Program-made: the position numbers and the translations under genes
Assembly: GCF_024722015.1 (NCBI RefSeq)
Contig: NZ_JANQBD010000024.1
Span: forward strand, 1-64,000
DNA: 64,000 nt
Source: Paenibacillus radicis (ex Xue et al. 2023)
GTDB lineage: Bacteria > Bacillota > Bacilli > Paenibacillales > NBRC-103111
Direction: 5' to 3'
Notes under the pieces: model-generated
The model's database searches: none
Seen by the model: only the letters and a program-made list of their open reading frames with translations
What the model was told of the DNA's origin: nothing
Part shown: one piece after another, positions 52,063 to 60,803 of the stretch
Layout of the letters: every line of letters starts with the position of its first letter
Position numbering within the stretch: position 1 is the first letter of the stretch

Positions 52063-53322
52063 ATGGAAACTTGGAAGCGCAATCTTTACATCTTATGGTT
52101 CGGATGCTTTTTTTGCTCGGCTGGTATTGGAATGATTATTCCTTTCTTGCCGCTGTATGTTCAGGAGCTTGGCATTCATGACGTTAAGCAGGCTGCACTA
52201 TGGTCAGCCATGATTTTCGGGGTCAATCATCTAATGATTGCACTTGTATCTCCTTTCTGGGGGAAATTTTCGGACAGGTATGGGCAGAAATTGACGATGG
52301 TCCGTTCAGGCTTCGGCCTTGCGATCATCATTGCTGCTATGGGATTGGTTCATACGCCGATCCAATTGCTGCTCCTCAGAGCTTTGTTTGGGACGATGGG
52401 AGGATTCAGCACATGTGCTGTCGCATTGATTGCAATTGAAGCCCCTAAACAAGAGGTCGGCAAAGCGCTGGGTATGCTGCAAACAGGACAAGTAGCTGGA
52501 CAATTGCTTGGACCTTTGATTGGCGGAATACTTGCGGAGTGGCTCGGAATGCGTAATTCTTTTTTTTTCACAGGCTTATTTATTTTGATTGCAACGGTAT
52601 TGGCGATTGTCGGTGTTAAAGAAACAAAAGTGTATCCGAAGTTCAAATTACGGTGGTTCCAGAAATCGGCTGAGCCAGTCCGGATTGAAAAGCGTGATGC
52701 TCCCAAGAAAAAGCAGCTGGGCGAAGTGATTAAGCAATCTCCTATAATATTGACTTTATTCGTGTCCACTTATTTAATAGCTGCGAGCTTTCAGAGCATT
52801 AGTCCGATGATTACTTTGTATGTCAAAAGCATGCATATTGAGAACCACATTGAAATTATGGCAGGTTTGATATTTGCATCAAGCGCATTGGGGACAATCA
52901 TCGCAGCGCCATTTCTGGGAAAATTGGGGGACAGATTCGGTCATCTTCCTATTCTGCTCTGTTCCGTGTTTCTGATTGCCATCTTGTACATTCCTCAAGC
53001 GAGTGTAACAAGTCCGTGGAGCTTGATGGGTATCCGCTTTATTTCCGGCTTATGTGTAGGAGGTTTGGTGCCGTCGATTTCATCCTTGCTGCGAAGCTTG
53101 ACCCCTATGGGACTCCAGGGCAGCATTTTTGCATATAATGCAAGCGCTAACTCTTTGGGGAACGTGTCAGGTGCGATGTTCGGAGGTTTGGTTGCGAGCA
53201 GCTTTGGCATTTCCATTGTGTTCTATATTATTGCAGGTGTATTTTTTGTTCATTTTGCAATGCTGGCCTTCCAATATAAAAAGATTAACAAAGCGAGTAA
53301 AAGAGGGGAGCTCGAAGCGTAA
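52063..53322 (+). CDS. MFS multidrug-type exporter (DHA1)
   Basis: 419 residues, 12 membrane helices. MFS motif A GKFSDRYGQKLTM (after helix 2), the drug-antiporter motif C GPLIGGILAEWLG in helix 5, and a second motif-A copy GKLGDRFGHLPIL in the second half. Probably a proton-driven drug or metabolite exporter, close to MdtG-like proteins. AAGGAAAG upstream. Confidence 0.88.
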   Translation: METWKRNLYILWFGCFFCSAGIGMIIPFLPLYVQELGIHDVKQAALWSAMIFGVNHLMIALVSPFWGKFSDRYGQKLTMVRSGFGLAIIIAAMGLVHTPIQLLLLRALFGTMGGFSTCAVALIAIEAPKQEVGKALGMLQTGQVAGQLLGPLIGGILAEWLGMRNSFFFTGLFILIATVLAIVGVKETKVYPKFKLRWFQKSAEPVRIEKRDAPKKKQLGEVIKQSPIILTLFVSTYLIAASFQSISPMITLYVKSMHIENHIEIMAGLIFASSALGTIIAAPFLGKLGDRFGHLPILLCSVFLIAILYIPQASVTSPWSLMGIRFISGLCVGGLVPSISSLLRSLTPMGLQGSIFAYNASANSLGNVSGAMFGGLVASSFGISIVFYIIAGVFFVHFAMLAFQYKKINKASKRGELEA

Positions 53323-53382
53323 CCCTACTTTGGATGCTTGCTCTTGAAATGGCTATGGATACTATGATTAGGGGTGTTATAA

Positions 53383-55812
53383 GTGAAGCAGAAATTATCA
53401 TTATTTATATCCATGCTATTTTTAGTTACGATTATGACGGTACCCATTAGCGCCCATGCAGAAACAGCTGCCAAGAGCTTTGCGGATGTGACGGAAAAAC
53501 ATTATGCAAGTAAAGAAATATCCAAACTAGCTCAAATGGGGATCATCGAAGGCGGCTCTGACGGTCTTTTTCATCCGGACAGTGAAATTACGCGCGGGGT
53601 GACAGCCTTGTGGTTAAGCAAAGCATTGAAGCTAAAGGAGCCAGTGTCATTAAAGGGATTCACAGATATCCCTGAGAGCAGCGTCTATTCGTATGCGGTT
53701 AATTCGCTTAAGGAAAAAGGGATTGTTGAAGGTGACGAAGGACGCTTTAACCCGGAAGCCCCTCTGACACGTGAACAAATGGCCAGCTTGTTGGTAAGAG
53801 CCTTTAAGCTGAAGGAAAACGGAGTCAATGTGTGGTTTAAGGATGAATCATCAATTGGGGAGAGTCATTACAAGGATGTTGTTCGCTTAAAGCAGCATTT
53901 AATTACCGATCAGCTGGAATATTTACCGAAGAGCCGAGTAACCCGTGCTCAGCTTGTGCTATTCTTAAACCGTGCTATCTCACAGGGAGAGACGGGCAAG
54001 GATGAAATACCGTTAAGCGACTTCCTGCGTAAATCCAAAACAAGAGGAATTCAATCATCACCGGATGGTAAGATGACCGCTTATGTAGAGGAATTCGAAG
54101 GTCACCTGCAAATCTATGTGGATCAAGAGGGCGTAGAGCAGGATTATCGCATTACGAATATGAAGGATCGGGATATTGAGAACTTTTTTTGGTTCAATAA
54201 TGAGAGGATCGTCTATACCACGAGCGCACATGGTTTGGAGGATAATCACGTGCATTCCGTAAATCCTAACGGTAAAGAGGATAAGGATTTAACGCCCTAT
54301 GACAATATACGTGCGGATATTATGGAATCTTTGTCTTATTTGCCTGGTCATGAGAGCGATATGCTAATCAGCATTAATAATCGGGACCGTACTGTTTTTG
54401 ATGTTCAGCGTTTGAATGTGAAGACGGGTAAGATGGAACTGGTAGCAGAGAATCCTGGAAACATTACCGAATGGCTAACGGATATATATGGCGAGGCCAG
54501 ATTAGCGGTTGCAAAGGATGGCATTAATACGAAAATATTGTATCGCAGCTCCGCTCAAGGTAAATTTGAGTCGATATTGGATGTTAAATTCGGGGACAGC
54601 TTCAAACCTATAATGTTCTCTTTCGATGAAACTCAGATTTTTGCACTAAGCGATATTGGAAGAAATACTTTAGCGTTGGTTAAATATAATTTGAATACGA
54701 AATCAATAGGTGAAACGGTTTATGAAAATCCGGAAGCCGACGTGACTGATATCGTAATCTCCTACAAAAAACAGGCTATTCTGGCAGTGAAATATGAAAC
54801 CGATAAAGTGCACTACCATTACCTGGATAAGGAATTCGAACAATTGAATCAGGCTATTGCCAAAAAGCTTCCCGGAGAGCAATTTATTATAACAGGCAAT
54901 CCGCTTCCGGAATCCAAGGTGAATTTGTTCGTTTACAGTGACAGGTCTCCAGGTGTTTATTATCAATATAACCGTAAGGACGACACGATAAAAAAAGTTA
55001 AGGATACAATGCCTTGGATTCAAGTGGATCAACTGGCTGAAATGAAGTCGGTTTCTTATACGGCACGTGACGGTATGACTATAAGGGGATATCTGACCTT
55101 GCCCAAAAATGCCGGGGACAAAAACCTTCCTTTTGTCATTCTTCCGCATGGCGGACCGTGGGCTCGCGATTCATGGGGATATGACAAAGAAGTGCAAATT
55201 TTGGCTAACCGGGGTTATGGAGTTTTGCAGATGAATTTCCGCGGTTCAACCGGTTTTGGAAAAGCTCTGTTCAACGCAGGCAATAAGCAATGGGGTCAAG
55301 CCATGCAAAATGACATTACGGATGGTGTTAATTGGCTCATTAAGCAAGGAACTGCAGATCCTAAGCGCATAGCTATTTATGGATCATCCTATGGCGGTTA
55401 TGCCGCTCTTGCCGGGATGACGTTTACACCGGATTTGTATGCCGCGGGGATTGATTTTATGGGCCCCTCCAGCTTGCTTACTTTTCTTGAAACCATGCCT
55501 CCTTATTGGGACAAAAAGAAGTTGTATATGCAAGTCGGGGATCCAGGGGTGGACAAACAAATGATGGAAGACTATTCGCCACTTTTGCATGTGGATCGTA
55601 TCAAGTCTCCAGTTATGTTCGCACAAGGTGTCAACGATCCGAGAGTAAAGAAGAAAGAGTCGGATCAGATGGTTATGGCGATTCGCCAACGTGGAATTGA
55701 TGCCCCTTATATGATTAAAGAGGATGAAGGTCACGGCTTCCGCGGCTATGAAAATCAGTTGGACTTTTATACGATTATGCTCAAGTTTCTCGACACACAT
55801 TTGAAGAAGTAA
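53383..55812 (+). CDS. Secreted SLH-domain S9 (prolyl oligopeptidase family) peptidase
   Basis: 809 residues. Signal peptide to about residue 26 (SAHA), three S-layer homology repeats (about 30-200, the third degenerate) that anchor the protein to the wall polymer, a beta-propeller region (about 210-560), and an S9 alpha/beta-hydrolase domain (about 565-809). Catalytic triad as read: Ser669 in GSSYGGY, Asp752 in GVNDPRV, His784 in DEGHGF. It should cleave short peptides at the cell surface. GTG start with GGGGTG upstream. SLH anchoring of an S9 enzyme is not common. Confidence 0.88.
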   Translation: MKQKLSLFISMLFLVTIMTVPISAHAETAAKSFADVTEKHYASKEISKLAQMGIIEGGSDGLFHPDSEITRGVTALWLSKALKLKEPVSLKGFTDIPESSVYSYAVNSLKEKGIVEGDEGRFNPEAPLTREQMASLLVRAFKLKENGVNVWFKDESSIGESHYKDVVRLKQHLITDQLEYLPKSRVTRAQLVLFLNRAISQGETGKDEIPLSDFLRKSKTRGIQSSPDGKMTAYVEEFEGHLQIYVDQEGVEQDYRITNMKDRDIENFFWFNNERIVYTTSAHGLEDNHVHSVNPNGKEDKDLTPYDNIRADIMESLSYLPGHESDMLISINNRDRTVFDVQRLNVKTGKMELVAENPGNITEWLTDIYGEARLAVAKDGINTKILYRSSAQGKFESILDVKFGDSFKPIMFSFDETQIFALSDIGRNTLALVKYNLNTKSIGETVYENPEADVTDIVISYKKQAILAVKYETDKVHYHYLDKEFEQLNQAIAKKLPGEQFIITGNPLPESKVNLFVYSDRSPGVYYQYNRKDDTIKKVKDTMPWIQVDQLAEMKSVSYTARDGMTIRGYLTLPKNAGDKNLPFVILPHGGPWARDSWGYDKEVQILANRGYGVLQMNFRGSTGFGKALFNAGNKQWGQAMQNDITDGVNWLIKQGTADPKRIAIYGSSYGGYAALAGMTFTPDLYAAGIDFMGPSSLLTFLETMPPYWDKKKLYMQVGDPGVDKQMMEDYSPLLHVDRIKSPVMFAQGVNDPRVKKKESDQMVMAIRQRGIDAPYMIKEDEGHGFRGYENQLDFYTIMLKFLDTHLKK

Positions 55813-55875
55813 GTATACAGCATTCATTTGCCTAATAATGATGAGCTGACAGCTGGAATCAATGGACTGCCATTC

Positions 55876-56033
55876 CTAAGGAAGCTGTCCCAATAGGGTG
55901 TAAGTGAATGAATCAGACGCCTCCAAAACCACTTGTAAGTGGGGATGGAAGCGTCTTTTTTGTAGGGGAAATCCCATCAGAGTGGGGGGCGAGCATCCAA
56001 AAATCCAAAAATGACTTTTGGGACTGCCACTCC
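55876..56033. repeat. First copy of a 160-bp repeat containing a terminator hairpin
   Basis: The block has ends AAGCTGTCCCAATAGGG and ACTTTTGGGACTGCC that form a terminal inverted repeat. Its middle carries GACGCCTCCA...TGGAAGCGTC with an inner CCACTT/AAGTGG stem and TTTTTT, which can act as a terminator for the peptidase gene. It is closely matched by the next block. Confidence 0.65.
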
Positions 56034-56201
56034 TAAGGAGGCTGTCCCAAAAGGGTGTAAGTGTATGAATCAGTCCCAAACTATTGACGCTCCAAAACCA
56101 CTTGTAAGTGGGGATGGAAGCGTCTTTTTTGTAGGGAAATTCTGATCAGAGTGGGGGGCGAGCATCCAAAAATCCAAAATTTGACTATTGCGACAGCCTC
56201 T
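56034..56201. repeat. Second, tandem copy of the 160-bp repeat
   Basis: Starts AAGGAGGCTGTCCCAAAAGG and ends CGACAGCCTC as terminal inverted repeats. The internal hairpin block from CCAAAACCACTTGTAAGTGG to GCGTCTTTTTTG is identical to copy 1, and so is the following stretch GAGTGGGGGGCGAGCATCC. Two adjacent copies suggest MITE-like insertion or duplication. Confidence 0.65.
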
Positions 56202-56358
56202 TTTTGGATGTTGCATAAGTGATGGGGCGAGAACCGATGTTCAAAGGTTGCTTTCAATCTAGGGGAGACCAGGATCTTCGGGCGGCTGCTGAAGGAAAGG
56301 GGTGGAAATAGATGGAAATCCTCACGTTAATTCAGCCTGAATATCGCTTGAAATCAAA

Positions 56359-56443
56359 TTAACTGGAAAAACTAACTCTAATATGGGTGATATGGCCAAT
56401 ATCCGCCAAAATACGTAGAATTAGCATGAGAAATTCCAGTTAA
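56359..56443. repeat. 85-bp imperfect inverted repeat
   Basis: TTAACTGGAA (56359-56368) is mirrored by TTCCAGTTAA (56434-56443), with a further GATAT/ATATC pairing in the centre (about 56389-56402). It looks like another interspersed palindromic element of the genome. No gene is seen between 56202 and 56786. Confidence 0.5.
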
Positions 56444-56535
56444 AGGGCTAGAAACGCTATTTTCGGAGCAATTAACGTGACATTTTCCCGATAAATGCAT
56501 GAAGACCGCCAGACTGCCATGCAATGCCGTAACCG

Positions 56536-56602
56536 AACCGAGAACCGAGAACCGAGAACCGAGAACCGAGAACCGAGAACCGAGAACCGAGAACCGAGAA
56601 CC
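56536..56602. repeat. Nine-copy heptanucleotide tandem repeat
   Basis: The unit AACCGAG is repeated nine times without a mismatch (56536-56598) and then breaks off as AACC. It is not multiple-of-three in length and lies outside any gene, so slippage would be tolerated. Confidence 0.9.
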
Positions 56603-56722
56603 AGAACCTAACGATTAGCGCGCGTTGGAAAGCGATCTCATCTCTGTATTTCACTGAGAACATCTAAGAATAAGCTGCCTCAAAATGACTTTTAGAGCAG
56701 TACCTTCTTTGTTTACCTGCTA

Positions 56723-56753
56723 TTGACTTAGACTGAATATAAGTTTAAACTTA
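56723..56753 (+). promoter_or_regulatory. Promoter and Fur/PerR-like operator of the regulator gene
   Basis: TTGACT (56723-56728), 17-bp spacer, TAAACT (56746-56751). The -10 box lies inside the perfect palindrome TAAGTTTAAACTTA (56740-56753). Its place on the promoter suggests autoregulation by the Fur-family protein. Confidence 0.65.
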
Positions 56754-56786
56754 ATCTAAATACATTGAAGTTGCGGAGGGCTTTTT

Positions 56787-57188
56787 ATGAGCAGAAAAGG
56801 GCAGCTTACCATACAGCGCAAAGCGATTTATGATATTTTGGCTGAGAGCAAAGATCATCCAACAGCTGCTGAGGTTATTGACCGACTGAAGCAGAAGGAA
56901 CAGCACTTAGCCTACGCTACCGTTTACAATTCCTTACGTTATTTGACGGAAGAAGGCATGATCCGTGAGCTGAAGCTGGACGGGGATGCCAGCCGATACG
57001 ATGCCTGTACCGAGGATCACCAGCATATTGTTTGCAAAGTATGCGGCAGAGTAGACGAGGTGTTTACTGAGGTACCGCAGGAATGGCTGAACACAGTAGC
57101 CGCTGAAACAGGCTATACGATTGAGCAGCAGCATGTTTTGGTGAAAGGAGTGTGCCCGGTATGCAAAAAGAAAGGGAAAGGGAACTGA
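56787..57188 (+). CDS. Fur-family regulator, PerR-like
   Basis: 133 residues. N-terminal winged helix (ILAESKDHPTAAEVIDRLKQ, LAYATVYNSLRYLTEEGMI), then the metal-binding dimerisation domain with YDACTEDHQHIVC and two CxxC pairs (CKVC, CPVC) that form the structural zinc site. His and Asp ligands of the sensing site are kept. PerR oxidises by metal-catalysed His oxidation and releases peroxide-defence genes; the nearby peroxiredoxin fits. Starts 33 bp after the operator palindrome. The GTG/ATG region of the next gene overlaps its end. Confidence 0.87.
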   Translation: MSRKGQLTIQRKAIYDILAESKDHPTAAEVIDRLKQKEQHLAYATVYNSLRYLTEEGMIRELKLDGDASRYDACTEDHQHIVCKVCGRVDEVFTEVPQEWLNTVAAETGYTIEQQHVLVKGVCPVCKKKGKGN

Positions 57189-57940
57189 GCTCACCGCTGA
57201 ATGATTCTATATTATTTCGACCAACTCTCCCAGAACCGGCAATTGGGGATTATTGCGAGACTACACATCGTATTGTAATCATTAGTCCATTTCCTTATTC
57301 ATTGCATGAGCTTGTGCGGGAATTGACGATCAAATGCTACGATGTGCTTGTTTTTCGCTATTGGGACGAAGAAGCGTTGGCTGTCCTTCCTATCGACCTG
57401 ATGATTGTGGATTTATCCAAAGAAACCAAACATGGAGCTTCAGCAGCTCCGCAGCTGATGCGAAGCCATGGAGTTCCAACGTTGCGACTTGTAAATAAAG
57501 AGAATCTCTCGTCAGATGAAGCGGATAAATCCTCATATTCAGAGGCGGTCATGAGCTGGGAGAGCAGCACGATCGAGCAGGTGCTTGAGCGGGTTCATTC
57601 CATGCTTGCTCAGGGCAACAGGCAGCCTGGACAGCGGTCCGATCAAGCTCAGGTAAAAGATCTGACTGTCGATTACAAAAGAGTTGCAGTTTATGTAGGC
57701 TCTGAACGGATTGATGTTACGAAAACTGAATTTGATTTGTTAAAGGCGCTGCTGGAGGCTGGAGGTTCGGTGCTTAGTCGGCAGGAGCTGATGGATCGTG
57801 TATGGGGAGAGCAATATTTTGGCGGCAGCAATACGGTTGATGTTCATGTAAAAAGCTTGAGACAAAAGCTGAAGGACGACCCCAAAACGCCGAAATATAT
57901 CGCGACCATACGAGGTGTTGGTTACCGAATTTCTGATTAA
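57161..57940 (+). CDS. OmpR-type response regulator with an atypical receiver
   Basis: 259 residues. The N-terminal about 140 residues occupy the receiver position but lack the usual acidic pair (IISPFPYS instead of VDDD); a possible phosphoacceptor is Asp in IDLMIVDLS. The C-terminal winged helix is clear (TKTEFDLLKALLEAGGSVLS, NTVDVHVKSLRQKL, IATIRGVGYRI). No sensor kinase is adjacent, so it may be phosphorylation-independent. ATG 57161 with AAAGGAG upstream; it overlaps the Fur-family gene by 28 bp. Likely binds the four direct repeats just after its stop codon. Confidence 0.85.
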   Translation: MQKERERELSSPLNDSILFRPTLPEPAIGDYCETTHRIVIISPFPYSLHELVRELTIKCYDVLVFRYWDEEALAVLPIDLMIVDLSKETKHGASAAPQLMRSHGVPTLRLVNKENLSSDEADKSSYSEAVMSWESSTIEQVLERVHSMLAQGNRQPGQRSDQAQVKDLTVDYKRVAVYVGSERIDVTKTEFDLLKALLEAGGSVLSRQELMDRVWGEQYFGGSNTVDVHVKSLRQKLKDDPKTPKYIATIRGVGYRISD

Positions 57941-57947
57941 AAAGGGT

Positions 57948-57991
57948 TTCATGCAATCTTCATGATAACTTCATCAAACCTTCATGATGAA
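57948..57991 (+). promoter_or_regulatory. Four 11-bp direct repeats, probable OmpR/PhoB-type binding array
   Basis: TTCAT recurs at exact 11-bp intervals: TTCATGCAATC, TTCATGATAAC, TTCATCAAACC, TTCATGATGAA. One-turn spacing of short direct repeats is the hallmark of PhoB/OmpR-family sites. The last repeat covers the -35 position of a promoter whose -10 is TACTAT (58008-58013). Confidence 0.8.
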
Positions 57992-58007
57992 TAGCGTCCC
58001 AAGATGT

Positions 58008-58050
58008 TACTATCACTTTAGAAGAAAATTAGATTTAGTTTAAATTTAAA
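58008..58050 (+). promoter_or_regulatory. -10 box and second Fur/PerR-like operator before the glutaredoxin gene
   Basis: TACTAT (58008-58013), followed by TAGTTTAAATTTAAA (58036-58050). The latter resembles the regulator's own site (TAAGTTTAAACTTA). Activation by the upstream repeats and repression at this site would give dual control. Confidence 0.55.
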
Positions 58051-58072
58051 AAACTTTAGGAGGATATAAGCC

Positions 58073-58288
58073 ATGTCAACAGCAACCCAAGTCATTGTAT
58101 ATTCCAGCAACACCTGCACATATTGCAAGCAGCTTAAGCAGTACTTAAATGAACAGAGCATTGCCTTTGAAGAAAGAAATATTGATACCAACGACGCATT
58201 TATTGATGAGCTTCAAGCAACAGTAATCGGTGACACCCGAATTCTAGGCATGAACACTACTCGCATCCAAAAAGCATTGGCTCAATAA
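58073..58288 (+). CDS. Short glutaredoxin-like protein lacking the cis-proline segment
   Basis: 71 residues. Starts as a normal glutaredoxin (VIVYSSNTCTYCKQLKQYL) with redox motif Cys15-x-x-Cys18. After DELQ the sequence continues ATVIGDTRILG, where relatives have a GxRxVP segment before the equivalent TVIG strand. The loss of about nine residues with the cis-Pro is in frame. The fold may hold, but glutathione binding should be reduced. TAGGAGG upstream; 21 bp before the peroxiredoxin gene, to which it probably donates electrons. Confidence 0.8.
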   Translation: MSTATQVIVYSSNTCTYCKQLKQYLNEQSIAFEERNIDTNDAFIDELQATVIGDTRILGMNTTRIQKALAQ

Positions 58289-58309
58289 GAACGGAAGGAG
58301 ACTACACTA

Positions 58310-58873
58310 ATGACTCAACAAGTACAAACAACAGAAATCGTAAAAATCGGACTGCAGGCCCCATCCTTCAACCTTCCATCCACTCTGAACATGGAAACAT
58401 TAGAGGAAAATGTTACTTTGGAAAGCTACCGCGGCAAATGGCTGATGCTGTTTTTCTGGCCCTATGATTTTACTTATGTATGTCCTACAGAAATCATTGC
58501 TTTCAGTGATCATGCCGACAGCTTCAGAGATCTGGATTGCGAAATAGTAGGTGTTTCGGTGGACAGTGTCTATACACACCGCGCATGGACTCAAACACCA
58601 CGTGATCAGCAGGGAATTGGTTCTATCAATTATCCATTGGCATCCGATTTCAAAAAGGAGACGGCAAGAGCCTACGGTGTACTGGATGAAGCCTCGGGCT
58701 CTGCACATCGCGGATTGTTTATTATCGACCCTGAAGGCGTAGTTCGCTATCAGGTCGTAACGGATATGAACGTAGGCCGCAGCGTGGAAGAGACGCTACG
58801 CATTCTGCAAGCTCTTCAAGCGGGCGGACTATGCCCGGTTAACTGGAAGCCCGGTGAGAAGACGCTGGGATAA
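58310..58873 (+). CDS. Typical 2-Cys peroxiredoxin (AhpC/TSA family)
   Basis: 187 residues. Peroxidatic Cys58 in FTYVCPTE, resolving Cys175 in GGLCPVNW, and the family's GVSVDSVYTHRAW and RGLFIIDPEGVVRY. Reduces hydrogen peroxide and organic peroxides. No AhpF is present in the window; the short glutaredoxin is the likely reductant. Ends 68 bp before a bidirectional terminator. Confidence 0.93.
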   Translation: MTQQVQTTEIVKIGLQAPSFNLPSTLNMETLEENVTLESYRGKWLMLFFWPYDFTYVCPTEIIAFSDHADSFRDLDCEIVGVSVDSVYTHRAWTQTPRDQQGIGSINYPLASDFKKETARAYGVLDEASGSAHRGLFIIDPEGVVRYQVVTDMNVGRSVEETLRILQALQAGGLCPVNWKPGEKTLG

Positions 58874-58940
58874 GCAACCCCTCTTTTGCTGGACAAGCAT
58901 TGAGAGTAAGGCGGAAGCGGAAGTAAACCTATTAAATGCG

Positions 58941-58991
58941 AAAACCCAAGATTCTCGCTTCGTGTAGAAGCTGATTCTTGGGTTTTTGATA
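58941..58991. terminator. Bidirectional terminator between peroxiredoxin and sugar ABC genes
   Basis: AAAACCCAAG (58941-58950) pairs with CTTGGGTTTT (58977-58986) with T/A-rich flanks on both strands, so it can end both the plus-strand peroxiredoxin and the minus-strand permease transcripts. Confidence 0.8.
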
Positions 58992-59016
58992 TTTAATCAT
59001 CGTGAACGAGTGTTGA

Positions 59017-59856
59017 TTACCCTTTAATACCTGTGGTGGCGATGCCCTCCACGAAGTATTTTTGGCAGAAGAAGAAAACTAATATACAAGGGATGATAGC
59101 GATAACCGACATAGCAAGCACCTGATTCCAGGCCACACTGGTCGAGTTATCGAGCGCCATTCGAAGCCCCAACGCAACGGTAAATTTCTTGACACTGGTA
59201 ATGTAGATCAATGAATTAAAGAAGTCATTCCATGTCCATATAAACTGGAAAATCCCTGCTGATATTAGTGCCGGCTTGGACAGCGGGAGTAGAATGCGGA
59301 CCAGAATCATAAACGAATTGCAGCCGTCCATCTTCGCGGATTCGTCAAGCTCTCTTGGGAGTCCACGAAAAAATTGAACAAGCATGAATATGAAGAAAGC
59401 GTGAGTGGCGAGTGCAGCCGGGATGATAAATGGCAAGTAGCTGTTCAGCCAATCAAAGTTTTTGAACATTATATATTTAGGAATTATAACTACTGCATTT
59501 GGAAGCATTAAGGTGGAGATCATGAGTGAGAACAATACATTCTTGAATGGAAATGTAAATCTGGCAAAGCCGTAAGCTACTATAGTACTAGATACAACGG
59601 TAAAAAACACGGTTGGAATGACCAGCTTGAAGGTGTTCAGGAAGTACAGACCGAATGAATATTGCCCGGAGCCTTTCCAACCGTTGATGTAGCCGTCCCA
59701 ATTGAAATGACTTGGCAGCAGACTGAGTGATCCGAATATTTCCTCATTCGTTTTGAATGAAGCGGTAAACAGCCATAGCAAGGGATAAATCATAATGAGC
59801 CCGAATACACACATGAACACGAATGAAACGGTATTTCTAACTTTTTCTGAACTCAA
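59017..59856 (-). CDS. Carbohydrate ABC transporter permease (MalG-type)
   Basis: 279 residues, six membrane helices. EAA loop PRELDESAKMDGCNSFMILV (about 163-182) and the C-terminal FVEGIATTGIKG typical of MalG-type sugar permeases. Its start overlaps the stop of the other permease by 4 bp. Confidence 0.92.
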   Translation of the reverse strand: MSSEKVRNTVSFVFMCVFGLIMIYPLLWLFTASFKTNEEIFGSLSLLPSHFNWDGYINGWKGSGQYSFGLYFLNTFKLVIPTVFFTVVSSTIVAYGFARFTFPFKNVLFSLMISTLMLPNAVVIIPKYIMFKNFDWLNSYLPFIIPAALATHAFFIFMLVQFFRGLPRELDESAKMDGCNSFMILVRILLPLSKPALISAGIFQFIWTWNDFFNSLIYITSVKKFTVALGLRMALDNSTSVAWNQVLAMSVIAIIPCILVFFFCQKYFVEGIATTGIKG

Positions 59857-60770
59857 TGCTTATCACCTCCGTCTTCATAATGGGCCCAGTAAGAGGAAGA
59901 TTTGAAAACGAGTGCTGTGAAAACCAGAATAATTGCAAACAACACCCAGGAGAGTGAGGACGCATAGCCCATTTTCAAAAACTTGAATCCTTCATCATAC
60001 AATTTCATCCCGAATAAATAAGTGGATTTGAGCGGTCCCCCATCAGGCAGTATAACAAAGGCACCGGTGAATTCTTGAAAGGCATTAACGATCTGCATAA
60101 CTAAATTGAACAAAAGAATCGGCGTTAATAAAGGAAGAGTAACGGAAAAGAACATCCGTACTTTGGAGGCGCCTTCGACTCGACCGACCTCATACAGCTC
60201 ACCAGGTATTTGTTTTAAGCCGGCTAGGAAAAGAACCATGGAGGAACCGAACTGCCATACATTCAACATAGAGATGGTGTACAGTGCAATACTGGGATTC
60301 CCAAGCCAGTCGATCGCTGGAATATGAAGTGTAGCGGTAAGGTTGTTAATAATTCCATCCTTCATAAACAGGAATCTCCACAGCACGGCAACGGCAACGC
60401 TGCCGCCTAATATGGAGGGCAAGTAATAGACGGTCCGGAAAATATTGACGCTTTTGAGCTTCGCAGTCAGAACTACAGCTACGAATAATGCAAAGGCGAG
60501 CTTGGCCGGGACGGCGATAATAGCATAAATTAATGTGACTTTTAAGGATTGATAGAACATGTCATCTTTGGTAAACATATCGATATAGTTTTTAAAGCCA
60601 ATAAATTTTGGCGGATTGATCAGATCGAATGAAGTAAATGAATAGTAGAAGGAAGTAAGAAAAGGATACAATTCCAATAACAGAAATCCGAAAAGCCATG
60701 GACTGATATAGAGCAAACCGATATATTGGTACTTCTTTTTTACTTTCACAGCGGATCGAAGTGTTTCCAT
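59853..60770 (-). CDS. Carbohydrate ABC transporter permease (MalF-type)
   Basis: 305 residues, six membrane helices. Starts with a cytoplasmic basic segment (VKVKKKYQYIGLLYISPW), and has the EAA loop PGELYEVGRVEGASKVRMFF (about 195-214). No ATPase gene lies here; family CUT1 importers of this sort often share an MsmX-type ATPase encoded elsewhere. A long hairpin separates it from the binding-protein gene. Confidence 0.92.
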   Translation of the reverse strand: METLRSAVKVKKKYQYIGLLYISPWLFGFLLLELYPFLTSFYYSFTSFDLINPPKFIGFKNYIDMFTKDDMFYQSLKVTLIYAIIAVPAKLAFALFVAVVLTAKLKSVNIFRTVYYLPSILGGSVAVAVLWRFLFMKDGIINNLTATLHIPAIDWLGNPSIALYTISMLNVWQFGSSMVLFLAGLKQIPGELYEVGRVEGASKVRMFFSVTLPLLTPILLFNLVMQIVNAFQEFTGAFVILPDGGPLKSTYLFGMKLYDEGFKFLKMGYASSLSWVLFAIILVFTALVFKSSSYWAHYEDGGDKH

Positions 60771-60803
60771 TTTATCACCCTTACTTATGCATTGTTGAAG
60801 TAG

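Noticed and set aside
56536..56602. Possible CRISPR-like array
   Set aside because: The units are 7 bp with no spacers; it is a simple tandem repeat. No cas gene is nearby.
56472..56663. 63-residue minus-strand frame with repeated FSVLGSR
   Set aside because: It is only a reading of the heptamer repeat; no RBS and no similarity expected.
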